From positions 434,001-498,000 of the forward strand of contig NZ_WBWE01000001.1 in NCBI RefSeq assembly GCF_008932435.1: a DNA stretch of 64,000 nucleotides, read 5' to 3'. The position numbers and the translations under genes were made by a program. Within the stretch, counting starts at the first letter, position 1; every line of letters starts with the position of its first letter. The notes beneath the pieces are model-generated. The model saw only the letters and a program-made list of their open reading frames with translations, ran no database searches and had not been told where the DNA came from. This document shows positions 33,526 to 41,932 of the stretch, one piece after another. This stretch comes from Brucella pseudintermedia. Lineage in GTDB: Bacteria > Pseudomonadota > Alphaproteobacteria > Rhizobiales > Rhizobiaceae.

Positions 33526-33646
33526 TATGGCATTCACGCTGCCCTTCCCTTATATGAATTGTCCTATCCGGGGTTTCGGTCTGGCCGTTTCGCGCTGGCC
33601 GTTCTGACCCCCGACTTCAAAGGCCACAACTTCAAGAGGCATGACC

Positions 33647-34819
33647 ATGAGCCAGGCTGAAGCCCAAACCGAAGCTCCGTCTGAAACCAAGACGACCACT
33701 GAAGCTGGCCGCATCCCCGTGACCGTTCTGACGGGCTATCTGGGTTCGGGCAAGACCACCCTTCTCAACCGCATCCTGACCGAAAATCACGGCAAGCGTT
33801 ATGCGGTCATCGTCAATGAATTCGGCGAGATCGGCATCGACAACGACCTGATCGTCGAGTCGGACGAAGAAATCTACGAAATGAACAATGGCTGCATCTG
33901 CTGCACCGTGCGCGGCGACCTGATCCGCGTGGTGGAAGGGCTGATGCGCCGTCCGGGCCGTTTTGACGCCATCATCGTCGAAACGACCGGCCTTGCCGAC
34001 CCGGTTCCGGTCGCGCAGACCTTCTTCATGGATGACGACGTGCGCGCAAAGACCAGCCTCGACGCCGTTGTTGCCCTTGTCGATGCCAAGCACCTGCCGC
34101 TGCGCCTGAAAGACAGCCGCGAGGCAGAAGACCAGATCGCCTTTGCCGACGTGGTGCTCATCAACAAGACCGATCTCGTCACGCCGCAGGAACTGGCCGC
34201 CATCGAGGCGACCGTGCGCGCCATCAACCCGCACGCCATCATCCACCGCACCGAGCGCGCCTCCATCCCGCTCGACCGCGTGCTGGATCGCGGCGCCTTC
34301 GACCTGAAGCGCGTTCTGGACAACGATCCGCACTTCCTCGACCATGATCATCCCGATCACGTATGCGGCCCCGACTGCGATCACGATCACCACGATCATG
34401 ACCATCATGGACACCATCACCATGCGCATGATCACGATCATCATCATCATGACCATGAATGCGGCCCTGATTGCGATCATGACCATCATCATCACCACGA
34501 TCATGCCTCGCCAATCCATGACGTGACGGTGAAGTCGGTATCGCTCAGGGCGGGTGAAATCGATCCGGCCAAATTCTTCCCGTGGATCCAGAACATCACC
34601 CAGACGCAGGGTCCGAACATCCTGCGACTCAAGGGCATCATCGCCTTCAAGGACGACCCGGACCGCTATGTGGTGCAGGGTGTGCACATGATCATCGAAG
34701 GCGATCACCAGCGCGCCTGGAAGGCAGACGAAAAGCGCGAAAGCCGCCTCGTCTTCATCGGACGCGAACTCGACCCCGCCGCCCTGAAGGCCGGTTTCGA
34801 GAACAGCCAGGCGAAATAG
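33647..34819 (+). CDS. COG0523 (CobW/ZNG1-type) metal chaperone GTPase with His-rich region
   Basis: A 390-residue P-loop GTPase. Walker [10 protein letters not shown] is at 30-38, the COG0523 metal motif GCICCTV has CICC at 83-86, and NKTD gives guanine specificity. Residues ~229-287 are an extreme His/Asp stretch with two CGPDCDHDH units, a metal-binding insertion. The C-terminal CobW domain follows ([12 protein letters not shown]). Such proteins load zinc into target enzymes when zinc is scarce. ATG 33647 is preferred because AAGAGG lies 7 bases upstream. A Zur-like box precedes it. Confidence 0.92.
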   Translation: MSQAEAQTEAPSETKTTTEAGRIPVTVLTGYLGSGKTTLLNRILTENHGKRYAVIVNEFGEIGIDNDLIVESDEEIYEMNNGCICCTVRGDLIRVVEGLMRRPGRFDAIIVETTGLADPVPVAQTFFMDDDVRAKTSLDAVVALVDAKHLPLRLKDSREAEDQIAFADVVLINKTDLVTPQELAAIEATVRAINPHAIIHRTERASIPLDRVLDRGAFDLKRVLDNDPHFLDHDHPDHVCGPDCDHDHHDHDHHGHHHHAHDHDHHHHDHECGPDCDHDHHHHHDHASPIHDVTVKSVSLRAGEIDPAKFFPWIQNITQTQGPNILRLKGIIAFKDDPDRYVVQGVHMIIEGDHQRAWKADEKRESRLVFIGRELDPAALKAGFENSQAK

Positions 34820-34904
34820 CGCCCTCTTTCATCTTACGCATTTCCAGTAACCGCTCCAAAGCTTTGCTGGAAATGCCCTCATCAATAAACAATACCGGAA
34901 GCCA

Positions 34905-35879
34905 ATGCCTACAGTAGCTCCGCTCGACCTTGAAGGTCATTGTCTTTATGCGCGCTTTGTCGGCGGCATTCCCTTCTTCGCCATGGCCGATGGCGCGATC
35001 CATCAGCTCAACAATGCAAACAGCACCGCGACAGCCCATGACGGGCTGTTGAGCGCGGCTGTTTCCGTTGATGGAAAGTCGCTCATCACCGGCGGCGAGG
35101 ACGGGCGCGTCTGCCGCACGGATATCGATGGAACGGTGACCGAACTGGCAAAGGTTCCGCGCAAATGGATGACCGCGGTTGCCGCAGGTCCGGGCGGCAC
35201 GGTCGGCTTTGCGTCCGGTCGCACCGTGTGGGTGCGCACGTCTGACGGCAAGGTGCAGGAGTTTGCGCAGGAACGCAGCGTCGAGGGCATTGCCTTCGCG
35301 CCGAAGGGCCAGCGGCTGGCGATTGCCCGCTATAATGGCGCAACGCTGATCTGGACCGGCACGGCGGCAAAGCCTGTGGAGCTGGAATGGAAAGGCGCGC
35401 ATATCGGGGTGACCTTCTCGCCCGACGGACGCTTCCTCATCACCTCGATGCAGGAAAATGCTCTGCATGGCTGGCGTCTCGAAGATGCCAAGCACATGCG
35501 CATGACCGGCTATCCGGCGAAGGTCAAGGACTGGTCGTGGAGCGCCAAGGCCAAGTGGCTCGCCACCTCCGGCGCGCCTGCGGCAATCGTCTGGCCCTTC
35601 GCGGGCAAGGACGGTCCGATGGGCAAGGCCCCGCTGGAGCTTGGGCTTCGCGGCGACAGCATGGTGACATCGGTTGCCTGCCATCCGGTCGAGGACATTG
35701 CGGCCATCGGCTATAGCGACGGCATGATCCTGATCGCACGTTTTGCCGACAGCAAGGAAGTGCTGCTGCGCCGCCCCGGCAAGGGCGCCATCACCAGCAT
35801 GGGCTGGGACAATGAAGGCCACCGCCTCGTCTTCGGCTCGGAGGCCGGGGATTGTGGAGTGGTTTCGATAAGGGATTAG
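34905..35879 (+). CDS. WD40/beta-propeller protein, probable partner gene of the COG0523 GTPase
   Basis: A 324-residue protein with recurring propeller-blade segments such as LLSAAVSVDGKSLITGGEDG, VEGIAFAPKGQRLAIARYNG and IGVTFSPDGRFLITSMQENA. These are degenerate WD40 blades, about seven in total. There is no signal peptide, so it is probably cytoplasmic. It starts 85 bases after the COG0523 gene on the same strand with GGAAG upstream, so it may be in the same zinc-responsive operon. Its stop codon TAG overlaps the first base of the tandem array of octamer element C. Function is unknown. Confidence 0.8.
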   Translation: MPTVAPLDLEGHCLYARFVGGIPFFAMADGAIHQLNNANSTATAHDGLLSAAVSVDGKSLITGGEDGRVCRTDIDGTVTELAKVPRKWMTAVAAGPGGTVGFASGRTVWVRTSDGKVQEFAQERSVEGIAFAPKGQRLAIARYNGATLIWTGTAAKPVELEWKGAHIGVTFSPDGRFLITSMQENALHGWRLEDAKHMRMTGYPAKVKDWSWSAKAKWLATSGAPAAIVWPFAGKDGPMGKAPLELGLRGDSMVTSVACHPVEDIAAIGYSDGMILIARFADSKEVLLRRPGKGAITSMGWDNEGHRLVFGSEAGDCGVVSIRD

Positions 35880-36010
35880 GGCAGTAGGGCAGTAGGGCAG
35901 TAGGGCAGTAGGGCAGTGAAAGATATGTCCGTTGCGGTTATCCGCAACCAAAACATACTCCCCTACTCCCTTAACATACTGCCTTACTGCCTTACTGCCC
36001 TATTGCCTTA
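35876..36010. repeat. Octamer-repeat element C
   Basis: Five perfect AGGGCAGT units (35878-35917) are followed by a core with a perfect hairpin GTTGCGG-TTAT-CCGCAAC near 35930-35948. The right arm reads AACATACTCCCCTACTCCCTTAACATACTGCC and continues with ACTGCC octamers inverted to the left arm. It lies between the convergent WD40 and esterase genes, and both stop codons are at its edges. Confidence 0.9.
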
Positions 36011-36886
36011 CTGTCTTTTCATAGAAACCGCCGGCGCGCCATCCGGCCCGAGCGACGCGACCCACTGGCTGATGGCGGCAATGTCCTTTTCACCGAGCAT
36101 ATGGTCCGCATCGATGGTGCGGGCATCGACCTTCGCGCCGCCGGAGCGCAGAAGTGCTGAAAGCGCTGGCGCGAACGGCGAATAGAGCTTGTCGTCCTCG
36201 CCCGTGATGGTCAGAACCCGCGCCTTGCTCAAATTGGCGGCGGGCGCATTGTCCAGAACCGGCATCGAGCGCATCAGGACAGCGCGCTTCACCAGATCGG
36301 GATGCAGCATCATCGTCGCCGCCAGAAGATTGGCGCCGTTCGAATAGCCCACGAAGGTCGCATGGGTGAGGTCGAGGTCCTTGTCGTCGGCAAGGCGTGT
36401 CAGGAAAGTCACGAAGGCATTGGCTTCGAGCTTGATGTCCTTCTGGTCGAACTTGACCGGCGTGATGCGCTTGTACCAGCGCGTGCCGCCATCCTGCATC
36501 ACGCGGCCGCGAATGCCGAGCAGCGTGGCGCGCGGCCAGATCTTGGTCGCCAGCGGCACGAGGCTGGTTTCATTCCCGCCCGAACCATGCAGCAGGATCA
36601 CCAGCTCGTTCGAGGCGTTTTCCGGCTTGTAGAAGCGGTGGATGAACTGCTTGCTGCGCGAAAAATTCTGTTCAGGCGTCGTGTCCGTATCCATCTTCTT
36701 CTCGCGCATTGTCACGCCTTCGCCCAGCTTGGGGGCGCCCTGCTCTTCTTTCATCGATGCGGCGATGGCGCTCAGGGCTTTGCCCTGGCCGTTCGTCGAA
36801 ACGGGCTGTCCCTCGGCCAGAGCCGAGCCAGCCGCCACCGCGAATGCTGCTGCCGCCAGAGCGGCCATAAACATCTTCTTTACCAT
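36008..36886 (-). CDS. Secreted phospholipase/carboxylesterase-family alpha/beta hydrolase
   Basis: A 292-residue protein with a signal peptide (AALAAAAFAVAAGSALA). The hydrolase core has LLHGSGGNETSLVPLA, the nucleophile elbow FVGYSNGANLLAA (GxSxG), an Asp region in ITGEDDKLYSP and a His in DADHMLGEKD. This matches the carboxylesterase/phospholipase LYPLA2-like family. Periplasmic or secreted location is expected. The C-terminal MKRQ and stop codon abut octamer element C. Confidence 0.85.
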   Translation of the reverse strand: MVKKMFMAALAAAAFAVAAGSALAEGQPVSTNGQGKALSAIAASMKEEQGAPKLGEGVTMREKKMDTDTTPEQNFSRSKQFIHRFYKPENASNELVILLHGSGGNETSLVPLATKIWPRATLLGIRGRVMQDGGTRWYKRITPVKFDQKDIKLEANAFVTFLTRLADDKDLDLTHATFVGYSNGANLLAATMMLHPDLVKRAVLMRSMPVLDNAPAANLSKARVLTITGEDDKLYSPFAPALSALLRSGGAKVDARTIDADHMLGEKDIAAISQWVASLGPDGAPAVSMKRQ

Positions 36887-37230
36887 GATCTCAACATAGC
36901 CAATGAGACGTTAACGAAGGTTTGAAGGCAGCTCTTCCCGGGTGCGTCCCCACCCCTGCCGGCGATAGCGAATTTCCATGTCCGAAGTCGCTCATTCGGT
37001 TGCGCTAATGTAATGCGGTTAACAGCAGAGTTTTAGCGAGATTATGGCAGAATGCACGAAAAGTTACATCGTGTTACAATTCTGTTACGCACTCACGCGG
37101 TTTCAACAATGCGTGACCAACGCCGTGTCAGCAAATTATCCATGCTTTTGACGCGTTTACGTGGGATCGTATCTGCAACTTGAGGGTCAATAATTTTGGA
37201 AGTGGGCCAATTGTTTTAATGGGAGTGACC
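36887..37230. promoter_or_regulatory. msrP upstream region with three GTTAC direct repeats
   Basis: The 344-base gap contains three GTTAC direct repeats starting at 37063, 37073 and 37084. The spacing of 10 and 11 bases is typical of OmpR/PhoB-type response-regulator sites on one DNA face. They lie about 145 bases upstream of the msrP ATG. No gene is seen in the gap. Confidence 0.45.
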
Positions 37231-38190
37231 ATGAGCAGCTTCAAACCGGGGCGATTTTCATCCGCGCGCCTCACTTACGATGCGGTGACGCCCAAAAGCC
37301 TTTACCTGAACCGCCGCTCTTTCATGGTCGGTGCGGGTGCGCTTGCTGCTGCCGGGGTCGCGTCACCGGCCTTTGCCGACCCGCTCAAGGCGAAGGCCTC
37401 GGCCTATAAGGTGGACGAGAAGCTGACGCCGCAGGAAGCGGTCACCACCTACAACAATTTCTACGAGTTCGGCACGGACAAGAGCGACCCGTCCGCCAAT
37501 TCCGGCAATTACAAGCCGCTGCCGTGGAAGCTGACAGTCGACGGTCTCATCAAGCAGCCGAAGGAATTCGACATTCAGGAGCTGATCGCGAAAATGCCGC
37601 TTGAAGAACGCGTCTATCGGATGCGCTGCGTCGAGGCATGGTCGATGGTCATTCCGTGGATCGGCTTTCCGCTTTCAAGCCTTCTGTCGCAGGTGGAGCC
37701 GCTTGGCTCGGCCAAATATATCGCCTTTACCGGCGTCGTGCGGCCGGAAGAAATGCCGGGCCAGACCGGTCTCTTTCAGGTTCTCGACTGGCCCTATATC
37801 GAGGGCCTGCGCCTCGATGAGGCCATGCATCCGCTGACCATCCTTTCGGTCGGCCTTTACGGCGAGACATTGCCCAATGCCAACGGCGCGCCGATCCGGC
37901 TCGTGGTGCCGTGGAAATATGGCTTCAAGGGGATCAAGGCGATCACGAAGGTCAGCTTTGTCGAAAAACAGCCGCCGACCTCATGGCAGCAGCAGGCCGC
38001 CAATGAATACGGTTTCTACGCCAATGTGAACCCGGAGGTCGATCATCCGCGCTGGAGCCAGGCGACCGAGCGGCGCATCGGCGAAGGCGGTTTTCTGGGC
38101 TCGGGCCGTCGCCCGACATTGCCCTTCAACGGTTATGGCGAGGAAGTCGCATCGCTTTATGCGGGCATGGACCTCAAGGTGAATTACTGA
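37231..38190 (+). CDS. msrP: Protein-methionine-sulfoxide reductase catalytic subunit MsrP
   Basis: A 319-residue periplasmic molybdenum enzyme (YedY family). The twin-arginine signal [11 protein letters not shown] is at ~26-36. The molybdenum-ligating Cys is in [11 protein letters not shown] (Cys133). The enzyme reduces methionine sulfoxide in oxidised envelope proteins. ATG 37231, with GGGAG upstream, is preferred to a start at 37180. MsrQ follows after one base and supplies electrons. Confidence 0.95.
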   Translation: MSSFKPGRFSSARLTYDAVTPKSLYLNRRSFMVGAGALAAAGVASPAFADPLKAKASAYKVDEKLTPQEAVTTYNNFYEFGTDKSDPSANSGNYKPLPWKLTVDGLIKQPKEFDIQELIAKMPLEERVYRMRCVEAWSMVIPWIGFPLSSLLSQVEPLGSAKYIAFTGVVRPEEMPGQTGLFQVLDWPYIEGLRLDEAMHPLTILSVGLYGETLPNANGAPIRLVVPWKYGFKGIKAITKVSFVEKQPPTSWQQQAANEYGFYANVNPEVDHPRWSQATERRIGEGGFLGSGRRPTLPFNGYGEEVASLYAGMDLKVNY

Positions 38191-38191
38191 C

Positions 38192-38854
38192 ATGGAAGCC
38201 GCGACCCAGACAGGGCGGAAGAAAAAGTCCCGGCCCGGCGAATGGAAAATCTGGCTGCTCTATGCAGCCGGTTTCGTCCCGGCGGTCTGGACATTCTATC
38301 TGGGCCTCACGGACAGCCTTGGCGCCGATCCGGTCAAGACCTTTGAACACACGCTTGGCCTGTGGGCACTGCGCTTTCTGATCCTCACCCTCATGGTCAC
38401 GCCGATCCGCGACCTGACCGGCATTGCGCTGCTGCGCTACCGGCGGGCGCTCGGCCTGCTCGCCTTCTATTATGCGCTGATGCACTTCGCCACCTATATG
38501 CTGCTGGATCAGGGCCTGAACATGTCCGCCATCGTCACCGATATTGTGCGGCGGCCCTTCATCACCATCGGCATGGTGAGCCTCCTGCTGCTGGTGCCGC
38601 TGGCGCTCACCTCCAACAACTGGTCGATCCGCAAGCTCGGGCGTCGCTGGAACAGCCTGCACAAGCTGGTCTATGTGGCCATCGCCGGCGGCGCGATCCA
38701 TTTCATCATGTCGGTGAAAAGCTGGCCCGCCGAGCCGGTCATCTATGCCGGGATCGTCGGCGCGCTTCTGCTGTGGCGTCTGGTGCGCCCGCACGCCCGC
38801 AATCGCAAGCCTGTTTCCCGTCCGCGCGGCCAAGCAATCGCGGCAAAGAAATAA
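38192..38854 (+). CDS. msrQ: Heme-binding membrane subunit MsrQ
   Basis: A 220-residue inner-membrane protein with about six transmembrane helices of the ferric-reductase-like fold. Conserved histidines occur in ALMHFATYM, RRWNSLHKLVYVA and GGAIHFIMS, expected heme ligands. It transfers electrons from the quinone pool or a flavin reductase to periplasmic MsrP. It begins one base after the msrP stop, so the pair is a single operon. Confidence 0.94.
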   Translation: MEAATQTGRKKKSRPGEWKIWLLYAAGFVPAVWTFYLGLTDSLGADPVKTFEHTLGLWALRFLILTLMVTPIRDLTGIALLRYRRALGLLAFYYALMHFATYMLLDQGLNMSAIVTDIVRRPFITIGMVSLLLLVPLALTSNNWSIRKLGRRWNSLHKLVYVAIAGGAIHFIMSVKSWPAEPVIYAGIVGALLLWRLVRPHARNRKPVSRPRGQAIAAKK

Positions 38855-39011
38855 GCTTCCATCGGGAGCCTTTTTTAAAAACTTCTAATATAGAACCTAA
38901 ATTTTCCGTTCCGACGCTTATCCCCATGACATGACGATGCAAATCATGTCAGTATCGCCGCGATTTCCGCAAACGGAATAGTTCCCGGCGGCGGCAACTG
39001 ACGAATACGGA

Positions 39012-40013
39012 ATGCATATGTCTTCTCTCCTGAAATCGGCTCCCGTCCGCATCGCAGGCAAATTCGTCTTCATTTTATTCACCCTTGTCTTTGCGATCTG
39101 GGCCAGCTTCGCCATGTGGTTCCAGTTGCCCTTCGGCGATGCGGTGCGCGGATCGATCATCGCCGCCTGGCTTGTAATCGTGCTGGCAGTGATCATTGGC
39201 GAAAGACATTACAGTTGCTGGCGCAGGCGTCTTTTCTTCTGCCTGCTGGCGCTGGCGATGCTGGCCGCATGGTCCACGGTGCGCCCCTCCCTCAACCGCA
39301 TCTGGGCGCCCGACGTCGCCCGCACGGTGACCGGGCAGGTCAATGGCGATCTCGTCACCCTTTCCAATGTGCGCGACTTCATCTGGCGGACGACGGAGGA
39401 TTTCACACCCAACTGGAAGGAAGAAACCTACGACCTCAGCAAGATCACATCGGTCGATGTTTTTCTTTCCTACTGGTCGAGCCCGGCCATCGCCCACACG
39501 CTGCTGTCGTTTGGTTTCGAGGATGGTCGTCATGTGGTGTTTTCCGGCGAAATCCGCCGCGAGCATCACGAGGTGTTTTCCTCTATTGCCGGATTCTTCC
39601 GCGAATTCGAACTCGCGATGATCGCCGCCGAAGAACGCGACATCATTTATCTGCGCACCAATATCCGCAAGGAAAACGTCTATCGCTATCGCGTGAACCT
39701 GCCGCCCGCGGGCGCGCGCGAACTCTTTCTCTCCTATGTCAAAATGGGCAATGAACTGGCCGTACAGCCGAAATTCTATAATACGCTGACCGCAAACTGC
39801 ACCACGATCATCTTCCACATGGCGCGGGTGCTGGACCCGAACTTCCCTTTCGATTACCGCATTCTCCTGTCAGGCTTCCTGCCGGGCTATCTCTACGATC
39901 ACGGCTGGCTTGAGAATGGCGGCACGCTGGAAGAACTGCGCCGGCGCGCATCGATCGATGCAAGGGCGCTCGCAGGCGGACGCGACGGCTTTTCGGAACG
40001 CATACGCGAATAG
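39012..40013 (+). CDS. DUF4105-type membrane protein
   Basis: A 333-residue protein with two or three N-terminal transmembrane segments (FVFILFTLVFAIWASFAMW, then IIAAWLVIVLAVIIG and another). A large domain follows with VDVFLSYWSSPAIAHTLLSF and the conserved YNTLTANCTT segment of DUF4105. That Asn-Cys motif suggests a cysteine-based catalytic centre. The function of the family is not established. A second ATG lies at 39018. Confidence 0.7.
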   Translation: MHMSSLLKSAPVRIAGKFVFILFTLVFAIWASFAMWFQLPFGDAVRGSIIAAWLVIVLAVIIGERHYSCWRRRLFFCLLALAMLAAWSTVRPSLNRIWAPDVARTVTGQVNGDLVTLSNVRDFIWRTTEDFTPNWKEETYDLSKITSVDVFLSYWSSPAIAHTLLSFGFEDGRHVVFSGEIRREHHEVFSSIAGFFREFELAMIAAEERDIIYLRTNIRKENVYRYRVNLPPAGARELFLSYVKMGNELAVQPKFYNTLTANCTTIIFHMARVLDPNFPFDYRILLSGFLPGYLYDHGWLENGGTLEELRRRASIDARALAGGRDGFSERIRE

Positions 40014-40095
40014 AGCATTTCCGGCAAAAGAGCGAAGCGGTTTTGAGCAGGATAATGCGTAAAAACATAAGAGCGGCTCTATGGAACCGCTCTAG
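40014..40095. repeat. REP-like element copy
   Basis: AGAGCATTTCCGGCAAAAG, the core GAAGCGGTTTTGAGCAGG and AATGCGTAAAAAC are followed by a small dyad of AGAGCGG and CCGCTCT. It matches the copy at 49696 over most of its length. It follows directly after the stop codon of the DUF4105 gene. Confidence 0.75.
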
Positions 40096-40097
40096 AA

Positions 40098-40129
40098 AAC
40101 CCCGCCGAAACCGAAACCTTGACGGGGTT
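40098..40129. terminator. Bidirectional hairpin
   Basis: AACCCCG / CGGGGTT forms a 7-base stem between convergent genes, 17 bases past the RidA stop on the minus strand. Confidence 0.55.
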
Positions 40130-40146
40130 GGAATCGATATGAAAAA

Positions 40147-40491
40147 TCACACCGCAGCGGTGATGATGATCTCGACCTTGTAGTCGGGCGTCGCCAGCGC
40201 TGCCTCGCCGGTGGCGCGTGCAGGCGTGTGGGCCGGATCGACCCATGCATCCCAGACGGCGTTCATTTCGGCGAAGTCCTTCATGTCGGCAAGCCAGATG
40301 ATCGCCTGCAAGACCTTGGTCTTGTCGGAGCCCGCTTCCTTGAGAAGGCGGTCAACCTCGGCCAGAACGGCCTTGGTCTGTTCCGTGACGCTGGCGCCGG
40401 GATTCCCCACCTGACCGGCGAGATAAACAGTGTTGCCGTGAATGACGGCCTGGCTCATGCGCGGGCCGACTCCGATGCGACGGATGCTCAT
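40147..40491 (-). CDS. RidA-family (YjgF/YER057c/UK114) protein
   Basis: A 114-residue RidA-like protein: MSIRRIGVGPRMSQAVIHGN, then VYLAGQVG and a mid-region KVLQAIIWLADMKDFAEMNAVW. In canonical RidA a C-terminal Arg binds the enamine/imine carboxylate; here TPARATGEAAL contains a matching Arg. The family deaminates reactive 2-aminoacrylate-type intermediates, but some subfamilies have other roles. The ATG at 40491 has GAGGAG six bases upstream. Confidence 0.88.
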   Translation of the reverse strand: MSIRRIGVGPRMSQAVIHGNTVYLAGQVGNPGASVTEQTKAVLAEVDRLLKEAGSDKTKVLQAIIWLADMKDFAEMNAVWDAWVDPAHTPARATGEAALATPDYKVEIIITAAV

Positions 40492-40623
40492 GGTGGACTC
40501 CTCTCGATACTGCTCTTTGCGGGAATGGTCCCGCATGTGAAAATGTTGCGCATCCTTATTAAAGCGCTGGCCTGCTTTGGCAATGCCAATGCCGGCCCGA
40601 TCGATGCTATTTCAGTGAAAAGA

Positions 40624-40695
40624 GCACTTCCGGCAGCGAAAAGCGGTTTCACGTTGGGAATGCGAAAAATGGATTATACGGTTCCGGCGACTTCG
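40624..40695. repeat. Degenerate REP-like copy
   Basis: GAGCACTTCCGGCAGCGAAA, AGCGGTTTCACG and GGAATGCGAAAAATGGATTA resemble the REP-like copies at 10143, 40014 and 49696. It lies in the divergent region between the RidA gene and the SnoaL-like gene. Confidence 0.55.
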
Positions 40696-40730
40696 TTTGT
40701 CTGGGACCGCTCTCAAGGAGGAGGACCATC

Positions 40731-41114
40731 ATGTCGCAACCGCTCGCCGAGATTTATCGTGACTATATCGCGTGCCTGAACCGGCAGGATTGGGACAACC
40801 TCGGGCTCTACGTCCATGAAGAGGTCATTCACAATGGCAGAGCCATGGGGCTTGTCGGCTATCGCAGGATGCTGGAACAGGATTTCGAGGCGATCCCGGA
40901 CCTGCGCTTCAACATTGAGCTTCTTGTCAGCGAACCGCCGCATATTGCCAGCCGCCTCCAGTTCGACTGCACGCCAAGGGCGATGCTTTTCGGGCTGCCG
41001 GTCAACGGCAGGCGGGTCCGGTTCGCGGAAAATGTTTTCTATGAATTCAAAAATACGGTGATAAGGAAAGTCTGGTCCGTCATCGACAAGGCGGCGATTG
41101 AAGCGCAGCTGTGA
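40731..41114 (+). CDS. SnoaL-like/ester cyclase-family protein
   Basis: A 127-residue NTF2-like domain: EIYRDYIACLNRQDWDNLGL, VHEEVIHNGRAMGLVGYRRM and DFEAIPDLRFNIELLVSEPP are typical of SnoaL-like polyketide cyclase relatives. AAGGAGGAGG precedes the ATG. In non-streptomycete bacteria these proteins are usually of unknown function, and no polyketide genes are nearby. Confidence 0.8.
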   Translation: MSQPLAEIYRDYIACLNRQDWDNLGLYVHEEVIHNGRAMGLVGYRRMLEQDFEAIPDLRFNIELLVSEPPHIASRLQFDCTPRAMLFGLPVNGRRVRFAENVFYEFKNTVIRKVWSVIDKAAIEAQL

Positions 41115-41244
41115 TATGCCGCCCGCCGCCATTGACTCTTTGCCCCCCTCACCCTATAAGCCGCGTCACGTTCGCCCGCGCGGGTTTACGGATGGTTTTG
41201 TGCTGTCCGTCGCAAAGGACAGAACCAGCTCCTGTTCAATAGAG

Positions 41245-41295
41245 CATGATCCCGAAAGGCGAATAACGGTTTCGGGCCAGATCGTGTTCAACGGA
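41245..41295. repeat. REP-like element copy upstream of rpmH
   Basis: AGAGCATGATCCCGAAAGGC and ACGGTTTCGGGCCAGATCGT form a dyad similar to the tandem copies at 51901. It lies 43 bases before rpmH, so it may lie within or next to its promoter or leader. Confidence 0.5.
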
Positions 41296-41337
41296 AAAAC
41301 AGAATCAAGAAGGGCCGCACACCGCGGTATTAAATAA

Positions 41338-41472
41338 ATGAAGCGCACTTACCAGCCATCCAAGATCGTCCGCAAGCGTCGTCACGGTTTCCGTGCACGC
41401 ATGGCAACCACCGGCGGCCGCAAGGTTCTCGCCGCTCGCCGCGCCCGCGGCCGCAAGCGGCTTTCCGCTTAA
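41338..41472 (+). CDS. rpmH: 50S ribosomal protein L34
   Basis: A 44-residue highly basic protein: [20 protein letters not shown], then [20 protein letters not shown] and KRLSA. This is the full L34 family sequence. It begins the conserved rpmH-rnpA-yidC-engB cluster. Confidence 0.97.
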   Translation: MKRTYQPSKIVRKRRHGFRARMATTGGRKVLAARRARGRKRLSA

Positions 41473-41506
41473 TCTTTTCCCGCGCTGCCGCGCGGTGACG
41501 AAAAGA

Positions 41507-41932
41507 ATGAAAAAGCCGAAACAAATACTCCGCCTTCGCAAGAGAGCGGAGTTTTTGGCTTTGAGGAATGGTGAAAAGCGACGTGGTCCACTGTTTCTTC
41601 TCGAAGTCCGGGAACGGACCGAAGAGGAATCGCAAGCCGCCAAGATCGGCGACAAACCCCGTGCAGGTTTCACCGTAACAAAGAAGAACGGCAACGCCGT
41701 GATACGAAACCGCATCCGCCGCAGGCTCAGGGAAGCGGTTCGTTGTCACGCAGGGCGTGACATGGCGCCTTCGACCGACTATGTGATCGTAGCGCGCGAG
41801 CAAGCCCTCACTGCGCCCTTTTCGCGACTGACCGAAGAACTCTCCCGCCGCATCAAGGCGAAGGGTGAACGGCGGAGCGATGGGAAACGCCGAACGGAAA
41901 GACCGGAATCAGGACCCGTCAATGGAAAATAA
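41507..41932 (+). CDS. rnpA: Ribonuclease P protein component
   Basis: A 141-residue basic protein with the RNR signature [20 protein letters not shown]. The start [20 protein letters not shown] is at 41507, 34 bases after rpmH; in-frame upstream starts at 41393 overlap rpmH and are rejected, and a GTG at 41495 is a possible alternative. It binds the catalytic RNase P RNA and helps cut pre-tRNA 5' leaders. The tail overlaps yidC by 11 bases. Confidence 0.94.
   Translation: MKKPKQILRLRKRAEFLALRNGEKRRGPLFLLEVRERTEEESQAAKIGDKPRAGFTVTKKNGNAVIRNRIRRRLREAVRCHAGRDMAPSTDYVIVAREQALTAPFSRLTEELSRRIKAKGERRSDGKRRTERPESGPVNGK

Noticed and set aside
33632-34708. Met/Val-rich antisense frame opposite the COG0523 gene
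   Set aside because: Its repeated MVMMMIV-type sequence is the complement of the His-codon run (CAT/CAC) and not a real membrane protein.
36008-36886. Possible pseudogene because the reading frame ends in a repeat
   Set aside because: The hydrolase has all catalytic motifs and normal length. The repeat only provides the last residues/stop, as in the other flanking genes.
41098-41337. 79-residue frame between the SnoaL-like gene and rpmH
   Set aside because: It runs through a REP-like copy and has no recognisable sequence. The region is more likely the rpmH leader and promoter.
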